From positions 1-9,956 of the forward strand of contig WRFK01000044.1 of the NCBI GenBank assembly GCA_009778835.1: a stretch of 9,956 nucleotides of DNA, written 5' to 3'. The notes beneath the pieces were generated by a model, which searched no databases, was not told the origin of the DNA, and worked only from the letters and a program-made list of their open reading frames with translations. Positions 1 through 7,576 of the stretch are shown piece after piece (position 1 is the first letter of the stretch; the number at the start of each line of letters is the position of its first letter). The translations under genes and the position numbers were made by a program. The stretch is from Spirochaetaceae bacterium. GTDB lineage: Bacteria > Spirochaetota > Spirochaetia > CADAEX01.

Positions 1-903
1 AGTTGCAGACTCTTTTTTATATTTATCCCCTTTTACCTGATTTATAAGTGTTTGCACCTCGACCATTCTGGAATAGATAAGATTCATTTCATAACTTTCG
101 GATAAAACATTTTTATAACATTCAATATTTCGCGCGTATCTTCTTTTGATTTTTAATGATTTGATAAGAGCGCTTGGATGCGCTGTTTTTATATCTTCAT
201 CTGCCTGAATACTTTTGAAAAAATTCTCTATGCACTTTTCCGATTTTTTTTCAATATCTTCATCTGTAAAAATAAGAGATATTACTTTATCGGGACCGGG
301 TGTTTTTATTTTCCGTTTTAATATTTCAACATATTTTACAGAGTCCGGCTCCTGCAAAGAAGAGAGCGCGCTATGTATCGGAAAAACATTTATAAGTTTC
401 CCGCCATCTTCTGTAACAAATGGCGTATATAAAGAGTCTTCGGGTATATTATCAAGAAGGCTGTAATCCAAAAAAATATAATCCATTCCGCTATTTCTGA
501 TAGGAAGTATAAGCGAGTTATCCCATATACTTTTTGCTATTAAACAGCCGGGAGGCCTTTTTCCGAATTTTTTTCTTAATAATGTTGTAAGTAATTCAAG
601 CTGCCCTGTCCTATCCTGAGGAGAAAGCATTGGGAGGATCGGTTCATAATATCCTCCGCCTAAAACTTCAAGCTGCTTTCTTTTTTTTACCAGCTCTTCT
701 ATAAGCATTATTATTTCGGGATGTTTTTCTTCAAACCATTCAAGCAACATACCGGAAAAATGTATTACTATTTTTATTTCCGGAAATTCGTATAGTTTTC
801 TAAAAAAGGGTTTATATATTTTTAGATATTTATCTTCGGCCTCTTTTTCCGAATCAGGAAGATCCGTACAGGAAAGGCCGATTATCAGATTATAATCATT
901 CAT
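1..903 (-). CDS. GH57-family (4-alpha-glucanotransferase-like) protein, partial, probably catalytically inactive
   Basis: Reading from the ATG at 903 leftward gives 301 residues with no stop, so the C-terminus lies beyond the left edge. The segment GGGYYEPILPMLSPQDRTGQ (residues 82-101) matches the GGFYEP region of glycoside hydrolase family 57 glucanotransferases. The region around residues 262-281 resembles the helical segment that follows the barrel in those enzymes. The other hallmarks are missing. The N-terminal HxHQP motif is replaced by IIGLSCTDLPD, and the TERVWxP motif holding the nucleophile Glu reads IAKSIWDN (residues 122-129), with Lys124 where Glu is expected. The Asp of the DGEKFG region may survive at 214-216 (FTDEDIE). 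The gene starts 60 bp downstream of rnfB with no hairpin between them, so read-through is plausible. No clear Shine-Dalgarno is visible; an in-frame TAA directly precedes the ATG, so no earlier start exists. Family assignment is fairly sure; inactivity is inferred. Confidence 0.8.
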   Translation of the reverse strand, partial: MNDYNLIIGLSCTDLPDSEKEAEDKYLKIYKPFFRKLYEFPEIKIVIHFSGMLLEWFEEKHPEIIMLIEELVKKRKQLEVLGGGYYEPILPMLSPQDRTGQLELLTTLLRKKFGKRPPGCLIAKSIWDNSLILPIRNSGMDYIFLDYSLLDNIPEDSLYTPFVTEDGGKLINVFPIHSALSSLQEPDSVKYVEILKRKIKTPGPDKVISLIFTDEDIEKKSEKCIENFFKSIQADEDIKTAHPSALIKSLKIKRRYARNIECYKNVLSESYEMNLIYSRMVEVQTLINQVKGDKYKKESAT

Positions 904-963
904 TTAATTGTAATTTTATATTACCTTAAGTTTTATCTATAATAAGAAGTAACCCGTAACAAG

Positions 964-1764
964 CTATTTATTTTTTAAAATACACTTTGACGGGCAGGCT
1001 TCTGCTGCAGAAGATCTCTCGCCTTTTACGCTATAATCAATTGAAGCGAGGAAGTTTTCAATCCTAAATCCCCCTTCCGGCGACTTCTTCTCACATATTT
1101 TACATCCTATACAGCCTACTTTACAAGCTTTTTTTGTTGCAGCGCCTTTATCTTTTGAGTTGCATGAAACTATATAATCTGCGGAAACAGGTATCATTTT
1201 TATTACTCCAACAGGACATACTGTTACACATTTTGCGCATGAAATACATTTATTATCATCAATATGCACAAGTCCATGACTGTCATAGCTTATAGCCTCT
1301 GTAGGGCATGCACCTATACAGCTTCCAAACCCAAGGCATCCATACTTGCATACTTTATTACCCTGGTACATACCATACGCTGCATTACAATCAGAAATTC
1401 CTTTATACTCAAATGCATATTCCACAGAGTCTTTTCCTCCACAACAATGTACCTGCGCAACCTTTTTTTCCTGTGTAAGATCAACGGTTACTCCCATTAT
1501 TTCCGCAAGTTTTGCCGCTGTATCGGGACCTCCAGGATTACATAATGTAAGCTCTGTTGTTCTCCCTTCCATAATGGCTTCTGCATATTGTGAACATCCG
1601 GGATATCCGCATGCTCCGCAGTTTACACCCGGAAGAGCTCTTTCCAAATTGTATTGTTTTTCATCTTTTTTTACAGCTAAATATTTTCCGGCAATAGCAA
1701 GCCCTGTTCCTAAAATGGCTCCAAGAAGAGTTATAGAAATAAAAGCATATATAATTGTTAACAC
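964..1764 (-). CDS. rnfB: Rnf complex subunit B, multi-cluster Fe-S protein
   Basis: RnfB is the Fe-S subunit that accepts electrons from ferredoxin for the Rnf complex. The 266 residues begin with one membrane anchor (about 3-25). Next comes the RnfB-type Fe-S domain, with Cys49, 52, 57 and 75 in CGACGYPGC plus a downstream Cys. A two-cluster ferredoxin domain follows: Cys139, 143, 149, 153 and Cys173, 176, 179, 183. A second ferredoxin-like region at the C-terminus has Cys214, 218, 221, 224, 257 and 261. In this last region the usual fourth Cys of its first motif is Ser228. The three leading Cys of its second motif are Lys, Arg and Ala, so one of the two expected clusters is lost. The start is GTG at 1764, supported by AGGGGGA seven bases upstream; no ATG fits the family N-terminus better. 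It is the last rnf gene, 15 bp after rnfA. The identification is secure. Confidence 0.96.
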   Translation of the reverse strand: MLTIIYAFISITLLGAILGTGLAIAGKYLAVKKDEKQYNLERALPGVNCGACGYPGCSQYAEAIMEGRTTELTLCNPGGPDTAAKLAEIMGVTVDLTQEKKVAQVHCCGGKDSVEYAFEYKGISDCNAAYGMYQGNKVCKYGCLGFGSCIGACPTEAISYDSHGLVHIDDNKCISCAKCVTVCPVGVIKMIPVSADYIVSCNSKDKGAATKKACKVGCIGCKICEKKSPEGGFRIENFLASIDYSVKGERSSAAEACPSKCILKNK

Positions 1765-1771
1765 TTCGGAA

Positions 1772-1778
1772 TCCCCCT
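1772..1778 (-). promoter_or_regulatory. Shine-Dalgarno site of rnfB
   Basis: The sequence AGGGGGA on the minus strand lies 7 nt upstream of the GTG at 1764. It justifies the non-ATG start of rnfB, whose first residues form the conserved membrane anchor. Confidence 0.7.
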
Positions 1779-1779
1779 G

Positions 1780-2370
1780 TTACCCTATAAGGTTTTTGAG
1801 AAGAGCTTTATCAAAAGCCATAAATGACATTGCCATAAGACCGGCTATTATAAACGCAATGGGAATGCCTCTAAATGGTTTAGGAATATCTTCTGTAGCA
1901 ATTCTTTCCCTTATTGTTGACATTACAAAAATAGCTAAAAGAAAACCAACTCCGCATGCAAATCCTGCAGTAAAGCTTTCAAGAGCATTATAATTTGCTC
2001 TAACTGCAATTACAGCTACACCAAGAATCGCGCAGTTTGTAGTCATCAAAGGGAGGAAAAGTCCAAGCGCTTTGTAAAGAGGAGGAGCAAATTTTTGAAG
2101 AACCATCTCTACAATCTGGACAAGAGCAGCGATAACAAGGATAAAAGCTACTGTTTGCAGAAAAACGATATTTAATGGAACAAGTATATAATGCTGTATC
2201 ATCCAGGTAACAAGAGATGCCATAGTTGCTACAAATGTAACTGCAAATCCCATTCCTACAGCAGATTCTACATTTTTGGATACACCCAGAAAAGGGCACA
2301 TTCCAAGAAACTGTGTTAAAACAAAATTACTTATAAAAACATAAGTTATTATTATTGCAACATAAGACAT
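1780..2370 (-). CDS. rnfA: Rnf complex subunit A, integral membrane protein
   Basis: RnfA (NqrE family) is one of two related membrane subunits that carry electrons across the bilayer within Rnf. The 196 residues are almost entirely hydrophobic, consistent with six membrane helices. They carry the two conserved half-membrane motifs: FLGMCPFLG with Cys25 and MTTNCAILG with Cys113. In Rnf/Nqr structures these cysteines, with the matching pair in RnfE, bind a membrane-embedded Fe-S cluster. The length is normal for the family. The ATG at 2370 abuts the rnfE stop exactly (TAAATG), with GAGGT at 2378-2382 as ribosome site, indicating coupled translation. Nothing in the sequence departs from the family. 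Confidence 0.97.
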   Translation of the reverse strand: MSYVAIIITYVFISNFVLTQFLGMCPFLGVSKNVESAVGMGFAVTFVATMASLVTWMIQHYILVPLNIVFLQTVAFILVIAALVQIVEMVLQKFAPPLYKALGLFLPLMTTNCAILGVAVIAVRANYNALESFTAGFACGVGFLLAIFVMSTIRERIATEDIPKPFRGIPIAFIIAGLMAMSFMAFDKALLKNLIG

Positions 2371-2994
2371 TTATTTTACCTCTTTTTTCTTTGCGATATA
2401 CCAATTTAAGAAAGCCTGCAGAAATCCTATTACAAAAAGGGCTCCTGCCGAAAGTCCAACTATTCTTACCGGAGAGTTTATTAATACAGGTATATCAATA
2501 ACTCCTTCAAAACTGCCCAATGGGAAAAGAGTAATAGTCCCTGAGCCCAACACCTCTCTTATTAAAGCTATGACAAGAAGGCCAAGCGTAAATCCTATAC
2601 CGGCTCCTAATGCATCCAAAATAGAAGGGAGTATAGTATGTTTACCTGCAAAAACTTCTGCTCTTGCAAAGATTACACAGTTAACCGCTATAAGAGGAAC
2701 AAATACACCAAGAGTTCTAAAAAGACCGGGCGTATATGCCTGCATTACCATTTCAACAACTGCTGTAAAACTTGCAATAACAACAATATAGGCAGGAATT
2801 CTAACCTTGTTGGGAATAAAATCTTTAAGAAGCGATATCATGATATTTGAACAGATAAGAACAAATATAACGCCTGCACCCATTCCCAATGCATTTACAA
2901 CTTTTGTTGAAACACCAAGCGTGGGACAAAGACCTATGCCCATAACAAATATTGCATTTTCTTTGAAAACACCTTTAGTTAATTCTTTTATCAC
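2371..2994 (-). CDS. rnfE: Rnf complex subunit E, integral membrane protein
   Basis: RnfE (NqrD family) is the paralogue and partner of RnfA. It has 207 residues and about six membrane helices, with the conserved motifs GIGLCPTLG (Cys23) and LIAVNCVIFAR (Cys106). These two cysteines are expected to complete the membrane Fe-S site shared with RnfA. The C-terminal part has the usual RE-x-LG-x-GTI stretch after the fourth helix. It starts with GTG at 2994, overlapping the rnfG stop by four bases (GTGA), with AGGAGA six bases upstream. The overlap and the strong ribosome site together fix the start. Apart from the GTG start it is ordinary for the family. Confidence 0.97.
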   Translation of the reverse strand: MIKELTKGVFKENAIFVMGIGLCPTLGVSTKVVNALGMGAGVIFVLICSNIMISLLKDFIPNKVRIPAYIVVIASFTAVVEMVMQAYTPGLFRTLGVFVPLIAVNCVIFARAEVFAGKHTILPSILDALGAGIGFTLGLLVIALIREVLGSGTITLFPLGSFEGVIDIPVLINSPVRIVGLSAGALFVIGFLQAFLNWYIAKKKEVK

Positions 2995-3551
2995 TTCTTT
3001 TCTCCTATCTTCTTGGCATAATCTGAACCATAGCGAAGAGCATTAGCAACTCCAAGGAATGTTATTGTAGCTCCGCCTATTGCATCAGCATCTGCTACTG
3101 AAAGCTCGGATTTTTTTGTTGGAATTGGAGTATCATCCCCTTTTCCAATAAACTTGGTATGATAAAAACTTCTCTCTGCCGAATCTCCAAGACCAGGAGT
3201 TTCCTTGTGTTCCATAAGAACAGATGCGATCAATTTGCCGCTTTTTTCATAATTGGCAAGCAAAAATAAATCGCCGCCATAACCTTCGCCAATAAGCGTA
3301 ATTATATAGCTGTTTATCTCTCCATTATTGAGCTTTACAGGATAGTAACTTTTTACAACACTGTCGCCATTAACAAAAATTTCTTCTCCCGGTGTTCCGG
3401 TACTATTTACAATTGCAAGAGCTTTCTGAAGAGCAATTTCTTTATTTTTTGCAATGCTTGGAAATGTAACAACATTTACAAAACCCAAAGATAAAGATGT
3501 AACCATGCAAATTAATCCAAGTTTTAAACCAATTAATAGAATTTTTTTCAT
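2991..3551 (-). CDS. rnfG: Rnf complex subunit G, covalent FMN-binding protein
   Basis: RnfG (NqrC family) carries a covalently attached FMN on the outer face of the membrane. The 186 residues open with one membrane anchor (about 4-26). The FMN-binding domain follows, with the family motifs GEGYGGDLFLL and MEHKETPGLGD. The flavinylation motif reads DAIGGATIT, with Thr162 as the expected acceptor. The residue usually Ser or Thr three positions before the acceptor is Gly159. Attachment would require an ApbE flavin transferase, which is not in this window. The ATG at 3551 shares one base with the rnfD stop (TAATG), and a full AAGGAGGT lies nine bases upstream at 3561-3568, the best ribosome site in the cluster. 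The identification is secure. Confidence 0.96.
   Translation of the reverse strand: MKKILLIGLKLGLICMVTSLSLGFVNVVTFPSIAKNKEIALQKALAIVNSTGTPGEEIFVNGDSVVKSYYPVKLNNGEINSYIITLIGEGYGGDLFLLANYEKSGKLIASVLMEHKETPGLGDSAERSFYHTKFIGKGDDTPIPTKKSELSVADADAIGGATITFLGVANALRYGSDYAKKIGEKK
3001..3006 (-). promoter_or_regulatory. Shine-Dalgarno site of rnfE
   Basis: AGGAGA on the minus strand lies 6 nt upstream of the GTG at 2994 and inside the 3' end of rnfG. It supports the GTG start and coupled translation through the GTGA overlap. Confidence 0.7.
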
Positions 3552-4645
3552 TACTTCTTTACCTCCTTCTTAACAAATCCAAAAAGTCTGGGTACTGTTA
3601 ACCTGTCGATAAGCGCAACAAAAATATTCATTATAATAATTGCAAGAGAAACACCTTCGGGGAATGAACCGTATACCCGGATCATAAAAGTGAGAAATCC
3701 GCAACCTATTCCAAAAACTATTTGTCCTTTTGAAGTAAGCGGAGATGTAACCATATCTGTAGCCATAAATAAAGCTCCAAGCATTATACCGCCCGACAAG
3801 AGGTGAAAAGCAACATCGCCTCTAAATAATCCTTCGCCAAATCTTAATCCATCAAAAATCCATACCATGAGTCCAAATGACGCCAGATACACAATGGGTA
3901 TTTCCCATGTGATTACTTTTCTGATAAAAAGATAAATAGCGCCTATTATAAGCAGAAAAGTAGAAACTTCTCCGATACAGCCGGAAATATTTCCAAAGAA
4001 AAGATCAAAATAATGTGGATCTATATTTACACCCAGCGATGAGCTAAACCATTCAGTCATTGAAACTGCACAGCTGCTTTTTGGATAGTCAGCCATAATG
4101 TCCATGGGACCACCTAACGGACCTTTTCCTGTAACCTCCAAAAGTGAAACTTTCAAATGCCCAAGAGGAGATGCTCCGGATAACGTATCAATAGCTGCGT
4201 TTGTTGAAGGAGCTTTCCATGTTGTCATTGCGCCTGTCCATGAGAAAAAAACAAAAACTCTTCCTGCAAGCGCAGGATTCATTATGTTTGCGCCAAGTCC
4301 GCCGAATGCCCATTTAACCGCAAGTATTGCAAATCCGGAAGCAATAGCAGGAATAAAGAGAGGAACATCTGTAGGCATATTATAGCCAACTAAAAGTCCT
4401 GTTATTATTGCAGAAAAATCACTTATTGACCCTTTTTTCAATACTTTGATCATTGCATATTCGGAAATTACAGCAGCCATTATTGAAACAGCAATTACAA
4501 CAAACGATCTTGCGCCAAAAACATAAATTCCCCATATTCCTGCAGGAATAAGCGCAATAATTACATCGAGCATAATTCTTGAAGTTGAATCTTTGTGGTG
4601 AATGTGGGGCGAAGACGCTATAATAAATTTATTATCACTGCTCAT
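3551..4645 (-). CDS. rnfD: Rnf complex subunit D, membrane FMN-binding protein
   Basis: RnfD (NqrB family) is the largest membrane subunit, expected to take part in ion translocation, and carries a covalent FMN. The 364 residues include the N-terminal family motif SSPHIHHKDSTSRIM (about 11-25), several membrane helices, GGLGANIMNPALAGR (about 115-129) and GYNMPTDVPLF. The flavin attachment motif reads DTLSGASPLGHLK, so the acceptor position is Ser159 where most relatives have Thr (SGATPL). The C-terminal half has the conserved MLGALFMATDMVTSP and the VYGSFPEGVSLAIIIMN region. The ATG at 4645 overlaps the rnfC stop by four bases (ATGA), with AAGGTG a short distance upstream. The identification is secure; the effect of the Ser is not known. 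Confidence 0.97.
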   Translation of the reverse strand: MSSDNKFIIASSPHIHHKDSTSRIMLDVIIALIPAGIWGIYVFGARSFVVIAVSIMAAVISEYAMIKVLKKGSISDFSAIITGLLVGYNMPTDVPLFIPAIASGFAILAVKWAFGGLGANIMNPALAGRVFVFFSWTGAMTTWKAPSTNAAIDTLSGASPLGHLKVSLLEVTGKGPLGGPMDIMADYPKSSCAVSMTEWFSSSLGVNIDPHYFDLFFGNISGCIGEVSTFLLIIGAIYLFIRKVITWEIPIVYLASFGLMVWIFDGLRFGEGLFRGDVAFHLLSGGIMLGALFMATDMVTSPLTSKGQIVFGIGCGFLTFMIRVYGSFPEGVSLAIIIMNIFVALIDRLTVPRLFGFVKKEVKK

Positions 4646-5973
4646 GATTTCACCTTCTGTTTGTTAGCCATTTTTTTCCCAAGCCTGAATCCCTGTACAA
4701 GAGGAATATTTGCAGGACATACATAATTGCAGCATCCGCACTCTTTACAATCCATTAGATTTAGATGCATTGCATCTTCATACATTTTGAATGATATCTT
4801 TTTATATAATTTTGTAGGCATAAGCCCAATATGACAAGCTTTGACGCACCTGCCGCAAAAAATACAAGCTGTCTCTTTATTTTTACCAACCTCTTTTTCT
4901 GTAAAAGCAAGAATACCTGATGTCCCTTTTGTTACAGGAGTATCAAGACTAACCATTGAAAAACCCATCATTGGGCCGCCCATTATGATCCTTACAGTAT
5001 CATCAGTAATTCCGCCGCAATCTTCGATAAGGTCTCCAACTTTTGTGCCGATCCTTACTTTTAGATTAGCAGGGTTTTTTATACCGCTGCCGCTTACAGT
5101 CAAAATTCTTTCAATAAGGGGTTTATTGAATACAATAGCTTCATAGATTGCATATACAGTGCCTACGTTTGAAACCACAGCCCCAATATTGATCGGAAGT
5201 TTTCCGGATGGAACTTCTTTTCCAATAACAGCTCTTAAAAGTTGTTTTTCTTCTCCTTGCGGGTATTTTAATTTAAGAGGAACAATCTCAATTCCTGTTC
5301 CTTTTTCAATAGCAAATTTTTCCATTTTTTCAATTGCATCAAGTTTGTTTGCTTCTATACCTATATAGACTTTTCCAGGGTTTAATATCTTTTTTAATAT
5401 ATCAATCCCTTTAAAAATCTCTTCTGTTTTTTCGAGCATAAGCCTGTGGTCTGCTGTAAGATATGGTTCGCACTCGACCCCATTAATTACAAGGGTTTCA
5501 ACTTTTGCATCTGCAGGAACTGCATACTTTACATTCGAGGGGAATGTAGCGCCACCAAGTCCGACAATACCAGATTCAAGAATTTTATCCTGAAGTTCTT
5601 TTGGAGTCATCGCGCTCCAGTCGATCGGAGTTACTATTTTACCAAGCTGATCAAATTCGCCGGAAGGCTCAATAACAACAGCCTTGCTTTTCATGCCACT
5701 TGCCAGATAAATATCTGTAATCTCTTTTACAACACCCGGTGCAGGTGAATGGATATTAGCTGATATAAAGCCCGCAGCTTTTCCTATCAGCATTCCTTCT
5801 TTTACTTCATCGCCAGGGTTAACCAGGCATTCGGATGGAGCGCCTAAATGCTGGGACATTGGAACAATAAAAATGTTCTTGATTGCCGCATTTCTTACAG
5901 GTTCCTTATTTGTCAGCTCTTTAAAATCTCCGGGATGAATACCACCTTTAGGAAAAGTTTTTAATGATTTCAT
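4642..5973 (-). CDS. rnfC: Rnf complex subunit C, NADH-binding Fe-S flavoprotein
   Basis: RnfC is the peripheral subunit where Rnf exchanges electrons with NAD+. The 443 residues run in the family order. First comes an N-terminal barrel-sandwich domain (about 1-105) with HLGAPSECLVNPGDEV. The Rossmann-like nucleotide/flavin domain follows, with GLGGATFPSNVKYAVP (138-153), INGVECEPYLTADHR (163-177) and YPQGEEKQLL (237-246). An SLBB-like segment contains SNVGTVYAI. Two 4Fe-4S motifs finish the protein: Cys370, 373, 376, 380 and Cys409, 412, 415, 419. The first motif ends CHIGLMP, with His where Pro is usual. The ATG at 5973 overlaps the stop of the upstream membrane-protein gene (ATGA). The nearest good ribosome site, AGGAG, is rather far away (about 15 nt), so translation probably depends on coupling. 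The identification is secure. Confidence 0.97.
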   Translation of the reverse strand: MKSLKTFPKGGIHPGDFKELTNKEPVRNAAIKNIFIVPMSQHLGAPSECLVNPGDEVKEGMLIGKAAGFISANIHSPAPGVVKEITDIYLASGMKSKAVVIEPSGEFDQLGKIVTPIDWSAMTPKELQDKILESGIVGLGGATFPSNVKYAVPADAKVETLVINGVECEPYLTADHRLMLEKTEEIFKGIDILKKILNPGKVYIGIEANKLDAIEKMEKFAIEKGTGIEIVPLKLKYPQGEEKQLLRAVIGKEVPSGKLPINIGAVVSNVGTVYAIYEAIVFNKPLIERILTVSGSGIKNPANLKVRIGTKVGDLIEDCGGITDDTVRIIMGGPMMGFSMVSLDTPVTKGTSGILAFTEKEVGKNKETACIFCGRCVKACHIGLMPTKLYKKISFKMYEDAMHLNLMDCKECGCCNYVCPANIPLVQGFRLGKKMANKQKVKS

Positions 5974-7571
5974 GCCGCTTGCTGTTTTCTCCTTTTAATA
6001 ACAGGGATAATCTTTTTTCTGGTTCCATATAATTGTGGCTTTTTTATATCATATATAAATTTTATTTCACATAAAGAGTAAAACAGTATTGGATATAAAA
6101 AAACAAAAATTAAAGGAATTATAAAGAAAGGAAAGTCAGGAACAATAGTGCCAGTTTCTGCCTGAATCAACCCGATATTGGATAACATCAAACCAGTAAT
6201 TCCCTTCCCTCTATTTATGGTTATATTATCGTTTAACCAAATGTCTGTAAACTGGTTGACCCTTATTTTTTCCATTTTGTAATTATTTTTTTCAAAATAA
6301 TAACCAGAAATTATTATCTCTTCATTATTAAAAGGCATTGAATAATCTATCTTATAAGGAAGCCTGATCTGATATGCTAAATGCTTTATATATTCGCAAT
6401 AATCAGGCAAATAATTATTATTTGCATTATCCAAAGAGATTTTTTCAAGAAATTCCAGAGTTAATTCAGATTCAGGGTATTTATGTATTGCTGCCGGGAG
6501 AGGATATTTCAGGTTTTTATTTCCTGTATAAAAAAAATAAAATGGCAAAGTTGCTATGGATAATAAATATATCAAAACAAAAGATTTAATACTTAAAGAA
6601 ATAATAGTAATTTTTCTTTCTTTTCGTATTGTGGTTGCATAGAATACCCTATGGGAATAACCTGCGATTTTGTGATATGTAAAATTAAATTGCGAAATAA
6701 TAAAGAAAAGTTCAAACAATAGCATAGATATTGGAGCTATAAAAAAATCAGGCTCTGTGCTGGAAACCAATATAGGTATTAAAAAAGAACATATAGCAGC
6801 AAAAGTTATTAAAACTGCTTTTTTATTAAGATACTTTTTTAAAGAAATAGTTCTATTATTGATATATTCCTCTACAACCTCTTTTTCGATCAACAATAGA
6901 AGCATTAATATAAAAAGCATAACCAGAGCAGTAAAAAAATAAGTTTTTCCGCTTAAATAAATCAGAAAAGCCCATGGAGTTGCATGAAAAATATATATAA
7001 ACCACTGCTTTTTACTATTGCATATAAATATAAGAAGAATCAATATATATATAAATAACAATATAGTATTTAATTGATAATTCTCATATTTTGGCATTAT
7101 CCAGCTATAATCACTCCCCAAAATAGAATCAATAACAGCAGATGTTTGGCTATATCCTGTTTCGGTTTTAAGATAATAAACAGAATAGGGATTATCATCT
7201 AAATAAGCTCTAAAATATCCTGATATTTTCCTGATATAATTATCAAAACGGGGGTCTTGTTGCTTAAACCGTTTTTCGATTTTATCAACAGTTATATAGG
7301 ATAAAGAGTTATAATTTGTATATGCGACTTCTGTATTATATTCCGAAACAACTTCATCAAAAAAATTGCTTTCCTGCAGTTTTGTATATATCGAATTATC
7401 ATTATCCATATTCTTTTCTATAAGGAGAATATGGTATCCTTTCCAACCTTTTATATTAATATTTTTTACATTTGAAAGCGCAAAATACGAAAAGAAAATT
7501 GTTAGCAAAAGAGTAAAGTAAAAAATTATCTTATTATTAAACAGATTTAAAATTGAATAAGTTTTGTACAT
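5970..7571 (-). CDS. Unknown multi-pass membrane protein coupled to rnfC
   Basis: I do not recognise this 533-residue protein. Hydrophobic segments suggest about eight membrane helices: roughly 13-31, 168-184, 189-205, 210-228, 252-270, 277-294, 322-347 and 481-502. Two long hydrophilic stretches (about 35-165 and 350-480) probably lie on one side of the membrane, and the C-terminus is basic (RKK, KRRK). No cofactor or catalytic motif is visible; Cys are few (184, 261, 392, 501) and not clustered. Its stop codon overlaps the rnfC start (ATGA) and it begins 5 bp after the divergent-PAP2 gene, with only a weak TAGG ribosome site. Composition is strikingly AT-rich: bases 7021-7080 hold 7 G+C in 60, against 31 in 60 for 4261-4320 in rnfD. 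Possible roles are an Rnf assembly or accessory factor, or an unrelated envelope protein sharing the transcript. Confidence 0.85.
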   Translation of the reverse strand: MYKTYSILNLFNNKIIFYFTLLLTIFFSYFALSNVKNINIKGWKGYHILLIEKNMDNDNSIYTKLQESNFFDEVVSEYNTEVAYTNYNSLSYITVDKIEKRFKQQDPRFDNYIRKISGYFRAYLDDNPYSVYYLKTETGYSQTSAVIDSILGSDYSWIMPKYENYQLNTILLFIYILILLIFICNSKKQWFIYIFHATPWAFLIYLSGKTYFFTALVMLFILMLLLLIEKEVVEEYINNRTISLKKYLNKKAVLITFAAICSFLIPILVSSTEPDFFIAPISMLLFELFFIISQFNFTYHKIAGYSHRVFYATTIRKERKITIISLSIKSFVLIYLLSIATLPFYFFYTGNKNLKYPLPAAIHKYPESELTLEFLEKISLDNANNNYLPDYCEYIKHLAYQIRLPYKIDYSMPFNNEEIIISGYYFEKNNYKMEKIRVNQFTDIWLNDNITINRGKGITGLMLSNIGLIQAETGTIVPDFPFFIIPLIFVFLYPILFYSLCEIKFIYDIKKPQLYGTRKKIIPVIKRRKQQAA

Positions 7572-7576
7572 AAAGC

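Noticed and set aside
215..466. Plus-strand open frame of 83 codons opposite the GH57-like gene
   Set aside because: It is antisense to a frame with a recognisable GH57 motif and has no supporting signal.
904..963. Possible promoter or terminator between rnfB and the GH57-like gene
   Set aside because: TTGTTA and TATAGA elements are spaced only 15 bp apart and no stem-loop with a T-run exists; the GTAACCCGTAAC motif is a short direct repeat, not a palindrome.
1346..1993. Plus-strand open frame of 215 codons across the rnfB/rnfA junction
   Set aside because: It is antisense to two clearly conserved genes, shows no family motif and has no ribosome site of its own.
3551..4645. Possibility that the cluster encodes Na+-translocating NADH:quinone reductase (Nqr) rather than Rnf
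   Set aside because: There is no NqrF, while a multi-cluster RnfB and an RnfC with two 4Fe-4S motifs are present.
7080..7470. Resemblance of the first loop of the unknown membrane protein to the FtsX extracellular domain
   Set aside because: Only a vague Y-I-T-x-D-K-x-E-K-R-F pattern is shared, there is no FtsE partner, and the number and order of helices do not fit.
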